Shown here: positions 1 through 7,291 of the stretch, one piece after another
Layout of the letters: each line of letters opens with the position of its first letter
How positions within the stretch are numbered: position 1 is the stretch's first letter
Assembly: GCA_013297585.1 (NCBI GenBank)
Contig: JAAFHG010000145.1
Coordinates: 1-8,405 of the forward strand
From: Chitinophagales bacterium
GTDB taxonomy: Bacteria > Bacteroidota > Bacteroidia > Chitinophagales > Chitinophagaceae
DNA: 8,405 nt
Direction of reading: 5' to 3'
Position numbers and translations under genes: made by a program
The notes under the pieces: generated by a model
What the model was told of the DNA's origin: nothing
The model's input: only the letters and a program-made list of their open reading frames with translations
Databases searched by the model: none

Positions 1-354
1 TTTACTTTTTGCCGATATATGAGATATTTTTCTAAATTCTTCTCTCGCATGTACGTTACTAATATGTACTTCTATTACAGGAGTTGTAATGGCAGCTATA
101 CAATCGCCTATTGCAACAGATGTATGTGTGTAACCACCAGGATTTATAATAATACCATCGTAATTAAAACCCGTACGTTGCAGTTCATTTATTAGTTCGC
201 CTTCAATGTTGCTTTGATAATAAGTAAAATCTACATTAGTAAATCGCTTTTGTAATTCTTCAAAAAATGCATCAAATGTTTGCGAGCCATACACACCCGG
301 TTCTCTAGTGCCTAGCAAGTTAAGGTTAGGTCCATTAATAATGGCTATTTTCAT
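1..354 (-). CDS. aroQ: Type II 3-dehydroquinate dehydratase, 3' end outside window
   Basis: This cytoplasmic enzyme dehydrates 3-dehydroquinate to 3-dehydroshikimate in the shikimate pathway (aromatic amino acids, folate, quinones). I translated 118 codons from the ATG at 354-352; the frame stays open to the window edge, so about 25-30 residues of the usual 140-150 are missing. The family active-site elements are all visible: N-terminal GPNLNLLG (residues 8-15), REPGVYG with the catalytic Tyr22, NPGGYTHTS (71-79), EVHISNVHAREEF (95-107) with the catalytic His97, then Arg104 and Arg108. These match the spacing of the Mycobacterium tuberculosis enzyme (Tyr24, His101, Arg108, Arg112) with a small constant shift. 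The start is firm because the first beta-strand MKIAIINGPN follows directly. It is divergent from the helicase gene. No TAnnTTTG promoter was found for it. Confidence 0.96.
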   Translation of the reverse strand, partial: MKIAIINGPNLNLLGTREPGVYGSQTFDAFFEELQKRFTNVDFTYYQSNIEGELINELQRTGFNYDGIIINPGGYTHTSVAIGDCIAAITTPVIEVHISNVHAREEFRKISHISAKSK

Positions 355-581
355 GTGTTCTTATTTTTTTAGCAGATATATGCCATTAAAATGTGCCTCT
401 GCCCAATTAAAAGAATTGGCTAATAAATTTCAAGTTATTAGCTGCGGCTAAAATATTACACTTACACTTATATTCGGTAACTTTTCTTTTGGTTACAAGC
501 TGCAATGCTACTGTTTAGCATCGATGCAAGTTTAAATTCAGTTTACAAAATATCAATTTTTACACTTTTATCTTTATTTAG
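355..581. other. Divergent intergenic region with two small hairpins
   Basis: This spacer lies between the aroQ start and the open helicase frame, which begins after the in-frame TAG at 579-581. Two adjacent inverted repeats are visible: CCAATT/AATTGG (403-408 with 414-419) and GCTAATAA/TTATTAGC (419-426 with 435-442). The second is a perfect 8-bp stem with an 8-nt loop. Neither is followed by a T-run on either strand, so they are not obvious terminators; they would sit in the aroQ leader or promoter. TAtcTTTA at 569-576 is a 7/8 match to the Bacteroidota -7 element TAnnTTTG and is a weak candidate for the helicase promoter. No gene seen. Confidence 0.45.
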
Positions 582-770
582 CAAAACAACAATCAGCTAC
601 CTTTAACCCATTACATTAAATTTAAAATACAGCCCATCAACCAATCAGCACATATATTACAAGCTACCAAAGGCTATCAAATTATATTACAATGGCTTGC
701 AAACAAAGGCTTTCAGCCGTTTCAGTTTCAAGCAGAAACCTGGCAACATATTATTAATGGTAATAGTGGA
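582..770 (+). other. In-frame N-terminal coding extension of the helicase, no standard start codon
   Basis: The helicase frame is open from 582, directly after TAG at 579-581, but holds no ATG, GTG or TTG before 771. The translation of about 636-770 still reads like the conserved N-terminus of this family: a GYQIILQWL segment, then GFQPFQFQAETW (the Q-motif-like region), then NGNSGLVNAPTGCGKT running into the Walker A motif. Translation therefore almost certainly starts upstream of 771. In-frame non-standard candidates are ATT 615, ATA 627, ATC 636 and ATA 654. The last two lie closest to where I expect related proteins to begin. The alternative is a mutated or miscalled ATG. Confidence 0.7.
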
Positions 771-3245
771 TTGGTAAACGCACCTACAGGTTGTGGTAAA
801 ACATTTTCGGTGTACTTGGGTAGTGTTATTCAGTTTATAAACCAACATCCAAACGATTATCAATCACTTAAAAACAATGGTCTGCAACTGCTTTGGATAA
901 CGCCATTGAGAGCCTTAGCAAAAGACATTGGCCGTGCCATGGAAGAAGTAATTGTAGAACTTGGTATGCAATGGCAAGTGGGCATTCGCAATGGCGATAC
1001 CACCACTTCTGAACGGCAAAAGCAAAAGCGTCATGTACCAGAAGTACTGATTATTACACCAGAAAGTCTGCACCTTTTCTTAGCCCAAAAATCATATACA
1101 GAAAGCCTTCAAAACCTTAAAGTAATAGCAGTTGATGAATGGCACGAACTCATTGGTAGCAAACGTGGTGTGCAAGTTGAGTTGGCGATATCGAGGATAG
1201 TAAATAGTCAACTGTCAATAGACCATAGACCACAGATTATAGAAGACACAAATCGCCATCGTCTATCGACTATCGACTATCGACCAATTTCTTTATGGGG
1301 CATCTCAGCCACCATTGGTAATTTAGAAGAAGCGAAAGATGTTTTGCTAAGTCCGCTTTGCCCCTCACCTTTGGAGAGGGGTTGGGGTGAGGCAGTAAAA
1401 GCCAATTTGGATAAGCAAATTAATATCTACTCAATTATACCTGATGAGATAGAAAAATACCCATGGGCGGGCCATTTAGGCATTAAACTAGCCGAACAAA
1501 TTGTGCCCATTATTGAAGCAAGCACCACTACGCTAATTTTCATTAATACACGTGGCATGGCCGAACGTTGGTACCAAACATTGCTTGACGTAGCGCCACA
1601 ATTAGCAGGTGCTATTGCCTTGCACCATGGTAGTATTGAACAGGAATTACGTTTATGGGTTGAGGAAGCGTTGCACACACAAACTTTAAAAGCAGTGGTA
1701 TGCACAGCTAGTTTGGATTTGGGTGTAGATTTTCGTCCGGTTGATACGGTGATACAAGTAGGTTCACCAAAAGGTGTTAGTCGCTTTTTGCAACGTGCGG
1801 GTAGAAGCGGCCATAAACCAGGTGATGTAAGTAAGATTTATTTTTTACCCACCCATTCACTAGAATTATTAGAAGCAGCTGCTTTAAAATCGGCCATAGA
1901 ACAAAACTTGATTGAAGGTAAAGAACCCATGTTGTTGTGCTTTGATGTATTAACACAATACCTATGCACTTTAGCGGTGGGTGAAGGTTTTTCTGCGCAG
2001 CGCATTTACCAAGAAGTAAAAAGCACTTATTGCTTTAGCGATATTACAGAAGATGAATTTAACGAAGTGTTATTGCATATAACCATTGGTGGTAAAGCCT
2101 TACAGCAGTATGATGAGTATAAAAAAGTAGAAATCATTGATGGCATTTACAAAATTAATAACCGCAGAACAGCCATGCGCCATAGAATGCATATAGGTAC
2201 TATTGTAAGCGACGCCATGATGAAAGTAAAGTTTACAAGTGGTGGCTATATTGGCGTTATTGAAGAGTATTTTATTAGTCGTTTAGAGCCAGGTGATGTA
2301 TTTACACTAGCAGGTAGAAATGTAGAATTGGTAAGCATTAAAGAGATGACGGCTTTTGTAAAAAAATCAAACTCTAAGAAATCTATTGTACCAAGTTGGA
2401 TGGGTGGAAGAATGAGTTTGACAGCAAATTTGGGTCATGTGTTGAGAGAAACGTTTAGTTTAGTGTCGACAGACGATAGACCACAGACCATGGTTAAAGG
2501 CAGTGGACTGTCGACCGTTGACCGTCGACCGTTTTCCCCCGAACTTACCGCCTTACAACCTTTATTCGCTTTACAATCTCAATTATCGCACATACCTGCG
2601 GCTAATGAGGTGTTAATAGAACAGATAGAAGCAAAAGATGGCTTTCATTTACTCGTATATCCGTTTGAAGGTAGACAAGTACACGAAGCGATGAGTGCTT
2701 TATTGGCGCACCGTATTGGTCAAATTACGCCCATTACGTTTTCTATTTCTATGAATGATTATGGTTTTGAATTATTGAGCGATCAACCGATACCTGTTGA
2801 CGATAGTAATATCTATGAGTTGTTTACTAGCGATAATTTGGTGGCTGACATTCAAAAAAGTGTGAACAGTGTAGAAATGGCTTCTCGTAAGTTTAGAGAT
2901 ATTGCCGTTATTGGCGGGCTTATCTTTCAAGGTATGCCGGGCGAACAAAAAAAGGCAAGACATTTACAATCATCGGCCTCTTTATTGTTTAAAGTATTTA
3001 ACGAGTACGATCCCTCTAACCTACTGCTACGCCAAGCCTATAACGAAGTATTTACCCAACAAATGGAAGAAACACGCTTACGAACTGCTTTGCAGCGTAT
3101 TCACCAAAGCCGCATCATTATTACCTTTCCTGAACGTTTAACGCCTTTAAGTTTTCCTATTGTGGTGGATGGCCTTAACCGCAACAATTTATCGTCAGAA
3201 AAACTAGAAGATAGAGTAAGACGTATGCAAGAGCAATTGAAATAA
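771..3245 (+). CDS. Ligase-associated DEXH-box DNA helicase (Lhr-like, SF2)
   Basis: ATP-dependent superfamily 2 DNA helicase of the Lhr-like, ligase-associated DNA-repair type. Counting from the TTG at 771, the motifs are Walker A APTGCGKT (4-11), motif Ia TPLRALAKDI (44-53), ITPESL (95-100), DEWH Walker B box (122-125), motif III WGISATIG (176-183), motif V TASLDLGVDF (312-321) and motif VI QRAGRSGHKPG (341-351). A long Lhr-type C-terminal region follows. All core residues are intact. The 771 coordinate is only the first conventional start codon; the real protein extends upstream by about 40-60 residues, because starting here would remove the Q-motif region and leave Walker A at residue 4. 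Three repeat-derived peptides interrupt it, at about 146-174, 194-209 and 565-589. The usual partners (ATP-dependent ligase, ligase-associated exonuclease, PdeM phosphoesterase) are not adjacent. Confidence 0.93.
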   Translation: MVNAPTGCGKTFSVYLGSVIQFINQHPNDYQSLKNNGLQLLWITPLRALAKDIGRAMEEVIVELGMQWQVGIRNGDTTTSERQKQKRHVPEVLIITPESLHLFLAQKSYTESLQNLKVIAVDEWHELIGSKRGVQVELAISRIVNSQLSIDHRPQIIEDTNRHRLSTIDYRPISLWGISATIGNLEEAKDVLLSPLCPSPLERGWGEAVKANLDKQINIYSIIPDEIEKYPWAGHLGIKLAEQIVPIIEASTTTLIFINTRGMAERWYQTLLDVAPQLAGAIALHHGSIEQELRLWVEEALHTQTLKAVVCTASLDLGVDFRPVDTVIQVGSPKGVSRFLQRAGRSGHKPGDVSKIYFLPTHSLELLEAAALKSAIEQNLIEGKEPMLLCFDVLTQYLCTLAVGEGFSAQRIYQEVKSTYCFSDITEDEFNEVLLHITIGGKALQQYDEYKKVEIIDGIYKINNRRTAMRHRMHIGTIVSDAMMKVKFTSGGYIGVIEEYFISRLEPGDVFTLAGRNVELVSIKEMTAFVKKSNSKKSIVPSWMGGRMSLTANLGHVLRETFSLVSTDDRPQTMVKGSGLSTVDRRPFSPELTALQPLFALQSQLSHIPAANEVLIEQIEAKDGFHLLVYPFEGRQVHEAMSALLAHRIGQITPITFSISMNDYGFELLSDQPIPVDDSNIYELFTSDNLVADIQKSVNSVEMASRKFRDIAVIGGLIFQGMPGEQKKARHLQSSASLLFKVFNEYDPSNLLLRQAYNEVFTQQMEETRLRTALQRIHQSRIIITFPERLTPLSFPIVVDGLNRNNLSSEKLEDRVRRMQEQLK
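1206..1288 (+). repeat. Heptad-armed inverted-repeat element translated inside the helicase (copy 1)
   Basis: The left arm holds two tandem ATAGACC units (1218-1231) followed by ACAG. The right arm holds three tandem TATCGAC units (1264-1284). The arms form an imperfect inverted repeat, about 17 of 23 positions by eye. The element is read through as DHRPQ...LSTIDYRPIS (about residues 151-174), between the DEWH box and motif III. It shares the exact 12-mer ATAGACCACAGA with the second copy at 2476-2487. Boundaries are approximate without an uninterrupted homologue. Confidence 0.8.
1355..1396 (+). repeat. CCTCACC/GGTGAGG palindromic element translated inside the helicase
   Basis: A locally GC-rich block in an AT-rich gene. 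CCTCACC (1363-1369) is the reverse complement of GGTGAGG (1386-1392), and CCCCTC (1361-1366) can alternatively pair with GAGGGG (1376-1381). It is translated as LCPSPLERGWGEA (about residues 196-208), directly after the motif III segment SATIGNLEEAKDVLL. From memory, peptides of the SPLERGWGEA type mark a dispersed repeat common in Bacteroidota genomes; I could not search for it here. Confidence 0.75.
2462..2535 (+). repeat. Heptad-armed inverted-repeat element translated inside the helicase (copy 2)
   Basis: Left arm from GTCGACAGACGATAGACC (starts 2465). The right arm has three tandem 7-bp units GTCGACC, GTTGACC, GTCGACC (2510-2530). Left and right match as an inverted repeat at about 17 of 25 positions. 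It is translated as DDRPQ...LSTVDRRPFS (about residues 568-589), the same frame and same peptide pattern as copy 1. It lies in the C-terminal region, between LRETFSL and ELTALQPLFAL. Confidence 0.8.
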
Positions 3246-3353
3246 TAGCTAATTATCACTTGTAGGTTCTTTGTTTTTTGTCCTTATTATTTTTCTTACA
3301 GTTCTAAAACCAATCAGCTTTGTATTTACGTAAGTAGTTTCTAAAAATACATC

Positions 3354-4874
3354 ATGAAACTATCTATCAACATTAAGCAAGCATTATCATATGTTGCATT
3401 ATCATTAGCAGTTAGCTTATTTGTATCATCTTGCAAAAAAGACGATTCACCCGCACCAGCCATTAGACCAGACATTGTTTTTTACGCACTTACTAGCGAT
3501 AGTAAACTAAACATGTACAATGCTAAAACAGCAGAAACACCAACCGCTTCTGCTAACATTACTGGCTTGCAAAGTGGCGAAACTTTATTAAGTATTGACT
3601 TTAGACCAGCAACTGGTCAGCTATATGCATTAAGTAGCAACAGTAGATTGTACAGGTTAAATACAGAAACAGGTGCAGCTTCAATAGTAGGTACAGCAGC
3701 ATTTACACCTGCATTAGCATCTCAAGTTGCTAATATAGATTTTAACCCAACTGTTGATAGAATTAGAATGGTTACAAATAGTGGTCAAAACCTACGTTTA
3801 CATCCTGAAACAGGCGCTGTTGCTGCAACAGATGGCAATATTAATGGCGGTGCTTCACCAGCCATTACCTCAATAGCTTATACAGATAACAAAGCTGGTA
3901 CAGCTACTACAATTTTGTACGATATTGATTTTACAACTAAAAAACTATACAAACAAGATCCACCAAACAATGGCACATTGATAGAAGTGGGTAATTTAAA
4001 CGTGAACTTCACTGGTAAAGGTGGCTTTGATATTAACGCAGATAATAGTGTGGCCTTGGCAACATTTACAGTAAACAATGTTACTAAATTATATCAAATA
4101 GATCTTACATCAGCAAATGGTACCTACTTGGTTGACTTAGCTGCAAACGTGATAGACATTGCCATACCAACTAACCCTGTAGCGTATGCAGTAGATGAAA
4201 GTAACAATTTACAAATATTTGACCCTACAAAACCACAAACAGTTGTAAGCAAGGCTATTACTGGCTTGCAAGCGGCCGAAAATATTGTAGGTATTGATTT
4301 TAGACCTGCTACTGGTCAGTTATTTGCCCTTGGCAGTGCAAGCAGATTGTACAATATTAATGCTTCATCTGGCGCAGCCACAATGATAGGCACAGCAGGC
4401 GCATTTACACTTACTGGTACTGCATTTGCCTTTGACTTTAACCCAACTGTAGATAGAATTAGAGTAGTAAGTAATCTTGGACAAAACTTAAGATTAAACC
4501 CTAATGATGGTACATTGGCAGCAACAGATGGTAGTATTAATCCTGGCACACCAATGGTTTCTGGTGGGGCTTATACCAATAATTTTGCCGGCGCTACATC
4601 TACCATTTTATATGTAATAGACGGTGCTTCTAATAAGTTATTTAAGCAAGACCCACCAAATAATGGTACGCTGGTAGAAGTAGGTGCTTTGGGTATTACA
4701 GTTGATGCAGCTAATGGATTTGATATTGGTAGTAAGTCAAATATGGCTTATGCAATTATTGCCACAGGTGCTACTACAAAATTGTACCGTATTAACTTAA
4801 TGACAGGTACAGCAACAGCCATAAGTGACTATCCCAATAAAGTACGTGCATTTTCTGTAGGCTTAGGCTTTTAA
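3354..4874 (+). CDS. Lipoprotein with two tandem DUF4394 units
   Basis: A 506-residue predicted lipoprotein. The N-terminus has a Lys-containing n-region, a hydrophobic stretch and the lipobox VSSC with lipidated Cys27. Lys-Lys-Asp-Asp follows, resembling the acidic lipoprotein export signal that sends Bacteroidota lipoproteins to the cell surface. The mature part consists of two homologous units of about 230 residues (about 40-270 and 274-506), both matching the DUF4394 pattern. Paired motifs are ITGLQ (69 and 302), IDFRPATGQL (81 and 314), DFNPTVDRIR (129 and 361), SGQNLRL/LGQNLRL, ATDG and QDPPNNGTL (201 and 432). The repeated short strands suggest a beta-propeller-like fold. Function is unknown and no catalytic residues are recognised. 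It begins 108 bp after the helicase and ends just before a terminator. TATTTTTC at 3288-3295 is a weak possible -7 element, so it is probably a separate transcript. Confidence 0.93.
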   Translation: MKLSINIKQALSYVALSLAVSLFVSSCKKDDSPAPAIRPDIVFYALTSDSKLNMYNAKTAETPTASANITGLQSGETLLSIDFRPATGQLYALSSNSRLYRLNTETGAASIVGTAAFTPALASQVANIDFNPTVDRIRMVTNSGQNLRLHPETGAVAATDGNINGGASPAITSIAYTDNKAGTATTILYDIDFTTKKLYKQDPPNNGTLIEVGNLNVNFTGKGGFDINADNSVALATFTVNNVTKLYQIDLTSANGTYLVDLAANVIDIAIPTNPVAYAVDESNNLQIFDPTKPQTVVSKAITGLQAAENIVGIDFRPATGQLFALGSASRLYNINASSGAATMIGTAGAFTLTGTAFAFDFNPTVDRIRVVSNLGQNLRLNPNDGTLAATDGSINPGTPMVSGGAYTNNFAGATSTILYVIDGASNKLFKQDPPNNGTLVEVGALGITVDAANGFDIGSKSNMAYAIIATGATTKLYRINLMTGTATAISDYPNKVRAFSVGLGF

Positions 4875-4892
4875 AACACCAAGAAAATACAT

Positions 4893-4931
4893 AAAATAGC
4901 CAATGTCTTAATCGATATTGGCTATTTTTTT
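4893..4931 (+). terminator. Intrinsic terminator of the DUF4394 lipoprotein gene
   Basis: AAAATAGCCAAT (4893-4904) pairs perfectly with ATTGGCTATTTT (4917-4928), and the stem extends inward by G-T, T-A and C-G to a TTAATC loop. The right arm runs into a seven-T tract (4925-4931). It starts 19 bp after the lipoprotein stop. The A-run on the left arm would give a short U-run on the minus strand, so it may also stop the convergent reductase transcript. Confidence 0.88.
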
Positions 4932-4990
4932 AGCAAACTGTGCTATTCTTGTGCAATAAAATACGTTTCAGGGCATATTGCTACTTTTGC

Positions 4991-6223
4991 TTAATCTATT
5001 GTTACGTTTAAGGTTTTGTTATATGCTGTGTTTGTCCAAGCACTAATTTTATTTTCGTAAAAAAGCTTAAATAAGGATGTTTTCAGCCACACATTATTCA
5101 AAAGCCACATAGATACTTCGGCAATATTGTACTGCGAAAAGAAGTTGTGTGCTTTAATTTCACCATCAAACAAGCGAAAAACTTCACGGTTGTAATTGGC
5201 AAATGTTTGTGCGCTAAAATCATTCTTAGCAATGGCTTTTTCTATAAAATGCGCTGCTATATAACCAGTAATCATCGCATTACCTATGCCTTCACCACTT
5301 GACGGCGAAATCATAGAACCTGCATCACCAGTTAATAAATAGCCATCACCAGCTAAGTTTCTTTTTAACGATGCCAATGGCAAGCCCCAACCTTCAATTG
5401 GTGTTAGTGGTGTTGCGTTCTTAAATCTGTGTGCAATGGCAACATCGCTTTCTATCATCTGCTGCATATGCTTTCTGCAATTAATATTTTTGGCACTTGC
5501 ATATTTGCTCAATAAGCCAAAACCTACATTGGCCTCGCCATTTGGCAATGGAAATATCCATAAGTACGACATCGGTAGGTTGGCAGGAAAATATATTTCT
5601 AGCAAATTCTTTTCATGCATATCTGTAATGCCTTGCCAGTACTGCCTTACAGCGCCAGCATAATGGCTGCGATCTATTTTGCGTTCACCCAAATGTCTTA
5701 ACAGAATACTGTGGTCGCCATCTGCACCAATTACAAGGTCGCAGCAAATGGTATGTTCACCATCTTTATTTACAGCCGATAATAGCCATTTTTTCCCATC
5801 ACGTACAATGTTTACTATTTTAGTACCACGGATAAATTGGGCAAACTGTGGGTTTATTTTTTGCACCAAAAAATGATCGAAGTGTATACGCTTGCTTACA
5901 AAATACGAGCATTGATGCGGTTTGTCAGCATCAGGCCGATGCATAAAATCTTTCAATTTGCCATTAGGCAATATAGAGCGCAAGCCCCACGAAGCCGTAA
6001 AAGCTGGATGATTAAAAATTTCTTTCTCAATGATAGAAGGGTCTATATGGTTGAGCATACGGATGGTTTTGTAATCCAATGCATCACCACAAATTTTATC
6101 TCTCGGAAATTCAGCCGCATCTACAATGGTATGTGCAATGCCTTTTTTTGCCAGAAAAATAGAAGTGCTTGCGCCAGCAGGCCCAGCACCAATAATGCAG
6201 ATAGAAGTTTGTATATATGCCAA
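4991..6223 (-). CDS. FAD-dependent oxidoreductase, geranylgeranyl-reductase family
   Basis: A 410-residue flavoprotein of the GR2/PHBH-like class. Visible motifs are the FAD-binding GAGPAG (12-17) in an N-terminal Rossmann strand, PRDKICGDAL (40-49) typical of geranylgeranyl-reductase-like proteins, GADGDHS (166-172), and YLLTGDAG (295-302) followed by SPSSGEGIGNAM (306-317), which contacts the FAD ribityl and phosphate. The family reduces isoprenoid double bonds or oxidises diverse substrates; the substrate here cannot be read from the sequence. No membrane segment stands out. The start is TTG at 6223: no ATG or GTG lies in frame between the upstream stop (6263-6265) and this codon, and the first FAD strand begins about six residues later as expected. 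It lies 95 bp downstream of mdh on the same strand, but behind the mdh terminator. No promoter was identified. Confidence 0.9.
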   Translation of the reverse strand: MAYIQTSICIIGAGPAGASTSIFLAKKGIAHTIVDAAEFPRDKICGDALDYKTIRMLNHIDPSIIEKEIFNHPAFTASWGLRSILPNGKLKDFMHRPDADKPHQCSYFVSKRIHFDHFLVQKINPQFAQFIRGTKIVNIVRDGKKWLLSAVNKDGEHTICCDLVIGADGDHSILLRHLGERKIDRSHYAGAVRQYWQGITDMHEKNLLEIYFPANLPMSYLWIFPLPNGEANVGFGLLSKYASAKNINCRKHMQQMIESDVAIAHRFKNATPLTPIEGWGLPLASLKRNLAGDGYLLTGDAGSMISPSSGEGIGNAMITGYIAAHFIEKAIAKNDFSAQTFANYNREVFRLFDGEIKAHNFFSQYNIAEVSMWLLNNVWLKTSLFKLFYENKISAWTNTAYNKTLNVTID

Positions 6224-6251
6224 AACGCCGTATTTAAGTGCTGAAAGTAAA

Positions 6252-6289
6252 TAAAAAAGGTATCAAATACTGTTCTGTATATGATACCT
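6252..6289 (-). terminator. Intrinsic terminator of mdh
   Basis: AGGTATCA (6258-6265) pairs with TGATACCT (6282-6289). After one A-A mismatch the inner ATAC/GTAT pairs (6267-6270 with 6277-6280) close a 6-nt loop. Read on the minus strand, the stem is followed by six T (6257-6252). On the plus strand a T-run at 6292-6297 lies two bases past the stem. It sits 30 bp beyond the mdh stop and about 29 bp before the reductase start. Confidence 0.8.
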
Positions 6290-6318
6290 ACTTTTTTAAA
6301 TTTATTTGCGTTTACAAA

Positions 6319-7248
6319 CTATAAAGTCTTCAACACATCGTTCATGCTACGTACCGCATCTGCACTTTTGTTAAAGGCAGCTTGTTCAGCATCGCTTAAT
6401 GTAAAGTCTACAATTTTTTCCCAACCAGTTCTACCTAAAACTACAGGTACAACTAGTGAAATATCTTTTTGACCATATTCGCCATCTAAAGCCACACCAC
6501 AAGAAATTAATTTTTTCTCGTCACGTAAAATGCTTTCTACCATTGCAGCAGTACCAGCACCAGGTGCATACCAAGCAGAAGTACCAATTAATTTGGTTAA
6601 AGTAGCACCACCCACCATTGTATCTGCAACAATTTTATCTTGTTGTTCTTGCGTTAAAAAGTTGGTTACAGGAATGCTGTTCCAAGTAGCGTGTTTAATT
6701 AAAGGGATCATCGTAGTATCACCATGACCACCAATTACCATAGCGTTTAAATCTGCTGGTGAGCAGCCTAAAGCCTGGCTTAAATAATATCTAAAACGAG
6801 CAGAATCTAAAGCACCACCCATACCTAAAATTTTATTTTTAGGTAAGCCAGACGTTTGTAGGGTTAAGTAGTTCATGGTATCCATTGGGTTAGATACAAC
6901 GATGATGATGGTATTAGGTGAATATTTTAAAATGTTTTCAGTAACGCTTTTAACAATACCTGCATTTACACCAATTAGTTCTTCACGAGTCATACCTGGT
7001 TTACGCGGTAAGCCAGAAGTAATCACCACTACATCAGAATCTGCTGTAGCAGCATAGTCGTTAGTAACACCTTTAATTTTTGTATCAAAACCCAATAAAG
7101 CAGCGGTTTGCATCATGTCTATAGACTTACCTTCTGCAACGCCTTCTTTAATGTCTAACAATACCAATTCAGCAGCCAACTCTTTACGAGCAATGTTATC
7201 GGCACAAGTGGCGCCCACGGCACCAGCACCTACTACAGTAACTTTCAT
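6319..7248 (-). CDS. mdh: NAD-dependent malate dehydrogenase (LDH-like type)
   Basis: This cytoplasmic TCA-cycle enzyme interconverts malate and oxaloacetate with NAD. The protein has 309 residues, matching the 308-312 usual for the LDH-like bacterial MDH family. Visible features are the Rossmann glycine motif GAGAVG (7-12), Asp32 at the end of the second strand (NAD rather than NADP preference), GLPRKPGMTREELI with substrate-binding Arg82 and Arg88 around the mobile loop, SNPMD with Asn120, DSARFR with Asp148 and Arg151, and GGHGDTTMIP with catalytic His175. Arg82 at the substrate-specificity position, where lactate dehydrogenases have Gln, supports malate over lactate. The ATG at 7248 is firm, since the first strand MKVTVVGAG follows at once. 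It has a promoter at 7292-7324 and a terminator at 6252-6289, consistent with a single-gene transcript. Confidence 0.97.
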   Translation of the reverse strand: MKVTVVGAGAVGATCADNIARKELAAELVLLDIKEGVAEGKSIDMMQTAALLGFDTKIKGVTNDYAATADSDVVVITSGLPRKPGMTREELIGVNAGIVKSVTENILKYSPNTIIIVVSNPMDTMNYLTLQTSGLPKNKILGMGGALDSARFRYYLSQALGCSPADLNAMVIGGHGDTTMIPLIKHATWNSIPVTNFLTQEQQDKIVADTMVGGATLTKLIGTSAWYAPGAGTAAMVESILRDEKKLISCGVALDGEYGQKDISLVVPVVLGRTGWEKIVDFTLSDAEQAAFNKSADAVRSMNDVLKTL

Positions 7249-7291
7249 ACAAGAAAATTTTATGGTTAAATGGAAATAATTTTTTGCGACG

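Noticed and set aside
355..581. Riboswitch or tRNA in the aroQ-helicase spacer
   Set aside because: Only two short hairpins are present, with no cloverleaf, no recognised riboswitch core and no terminator.
1206..1288. CRISPR-like or minisatellite array
   Set aside because: The repeated units are 7 bp, form an inverted rather than a spacer-separated pattern, and lie inside an intact reading frame.
1427..1705. Minus-strand open frame antisense to the helicase
   Set aside because: The helicase frame here encodes conserved sequence leading into motif V; the antisense frame is a shadow.
2902..3141. Plus-strand open frame overlapping the helicase 3' part in another frame
   Set aside because: The helicase frame continues without interruption through the region, so there is no sign of frameshift or a separate gene.
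5837..6244. Plus-strand open frame of 135 codons
   Set aside because: It lies wholly antisense to the N-terminal half of the FAD-dependent reductase, whose motifs are clear; it has no promoter or recognisable domain.
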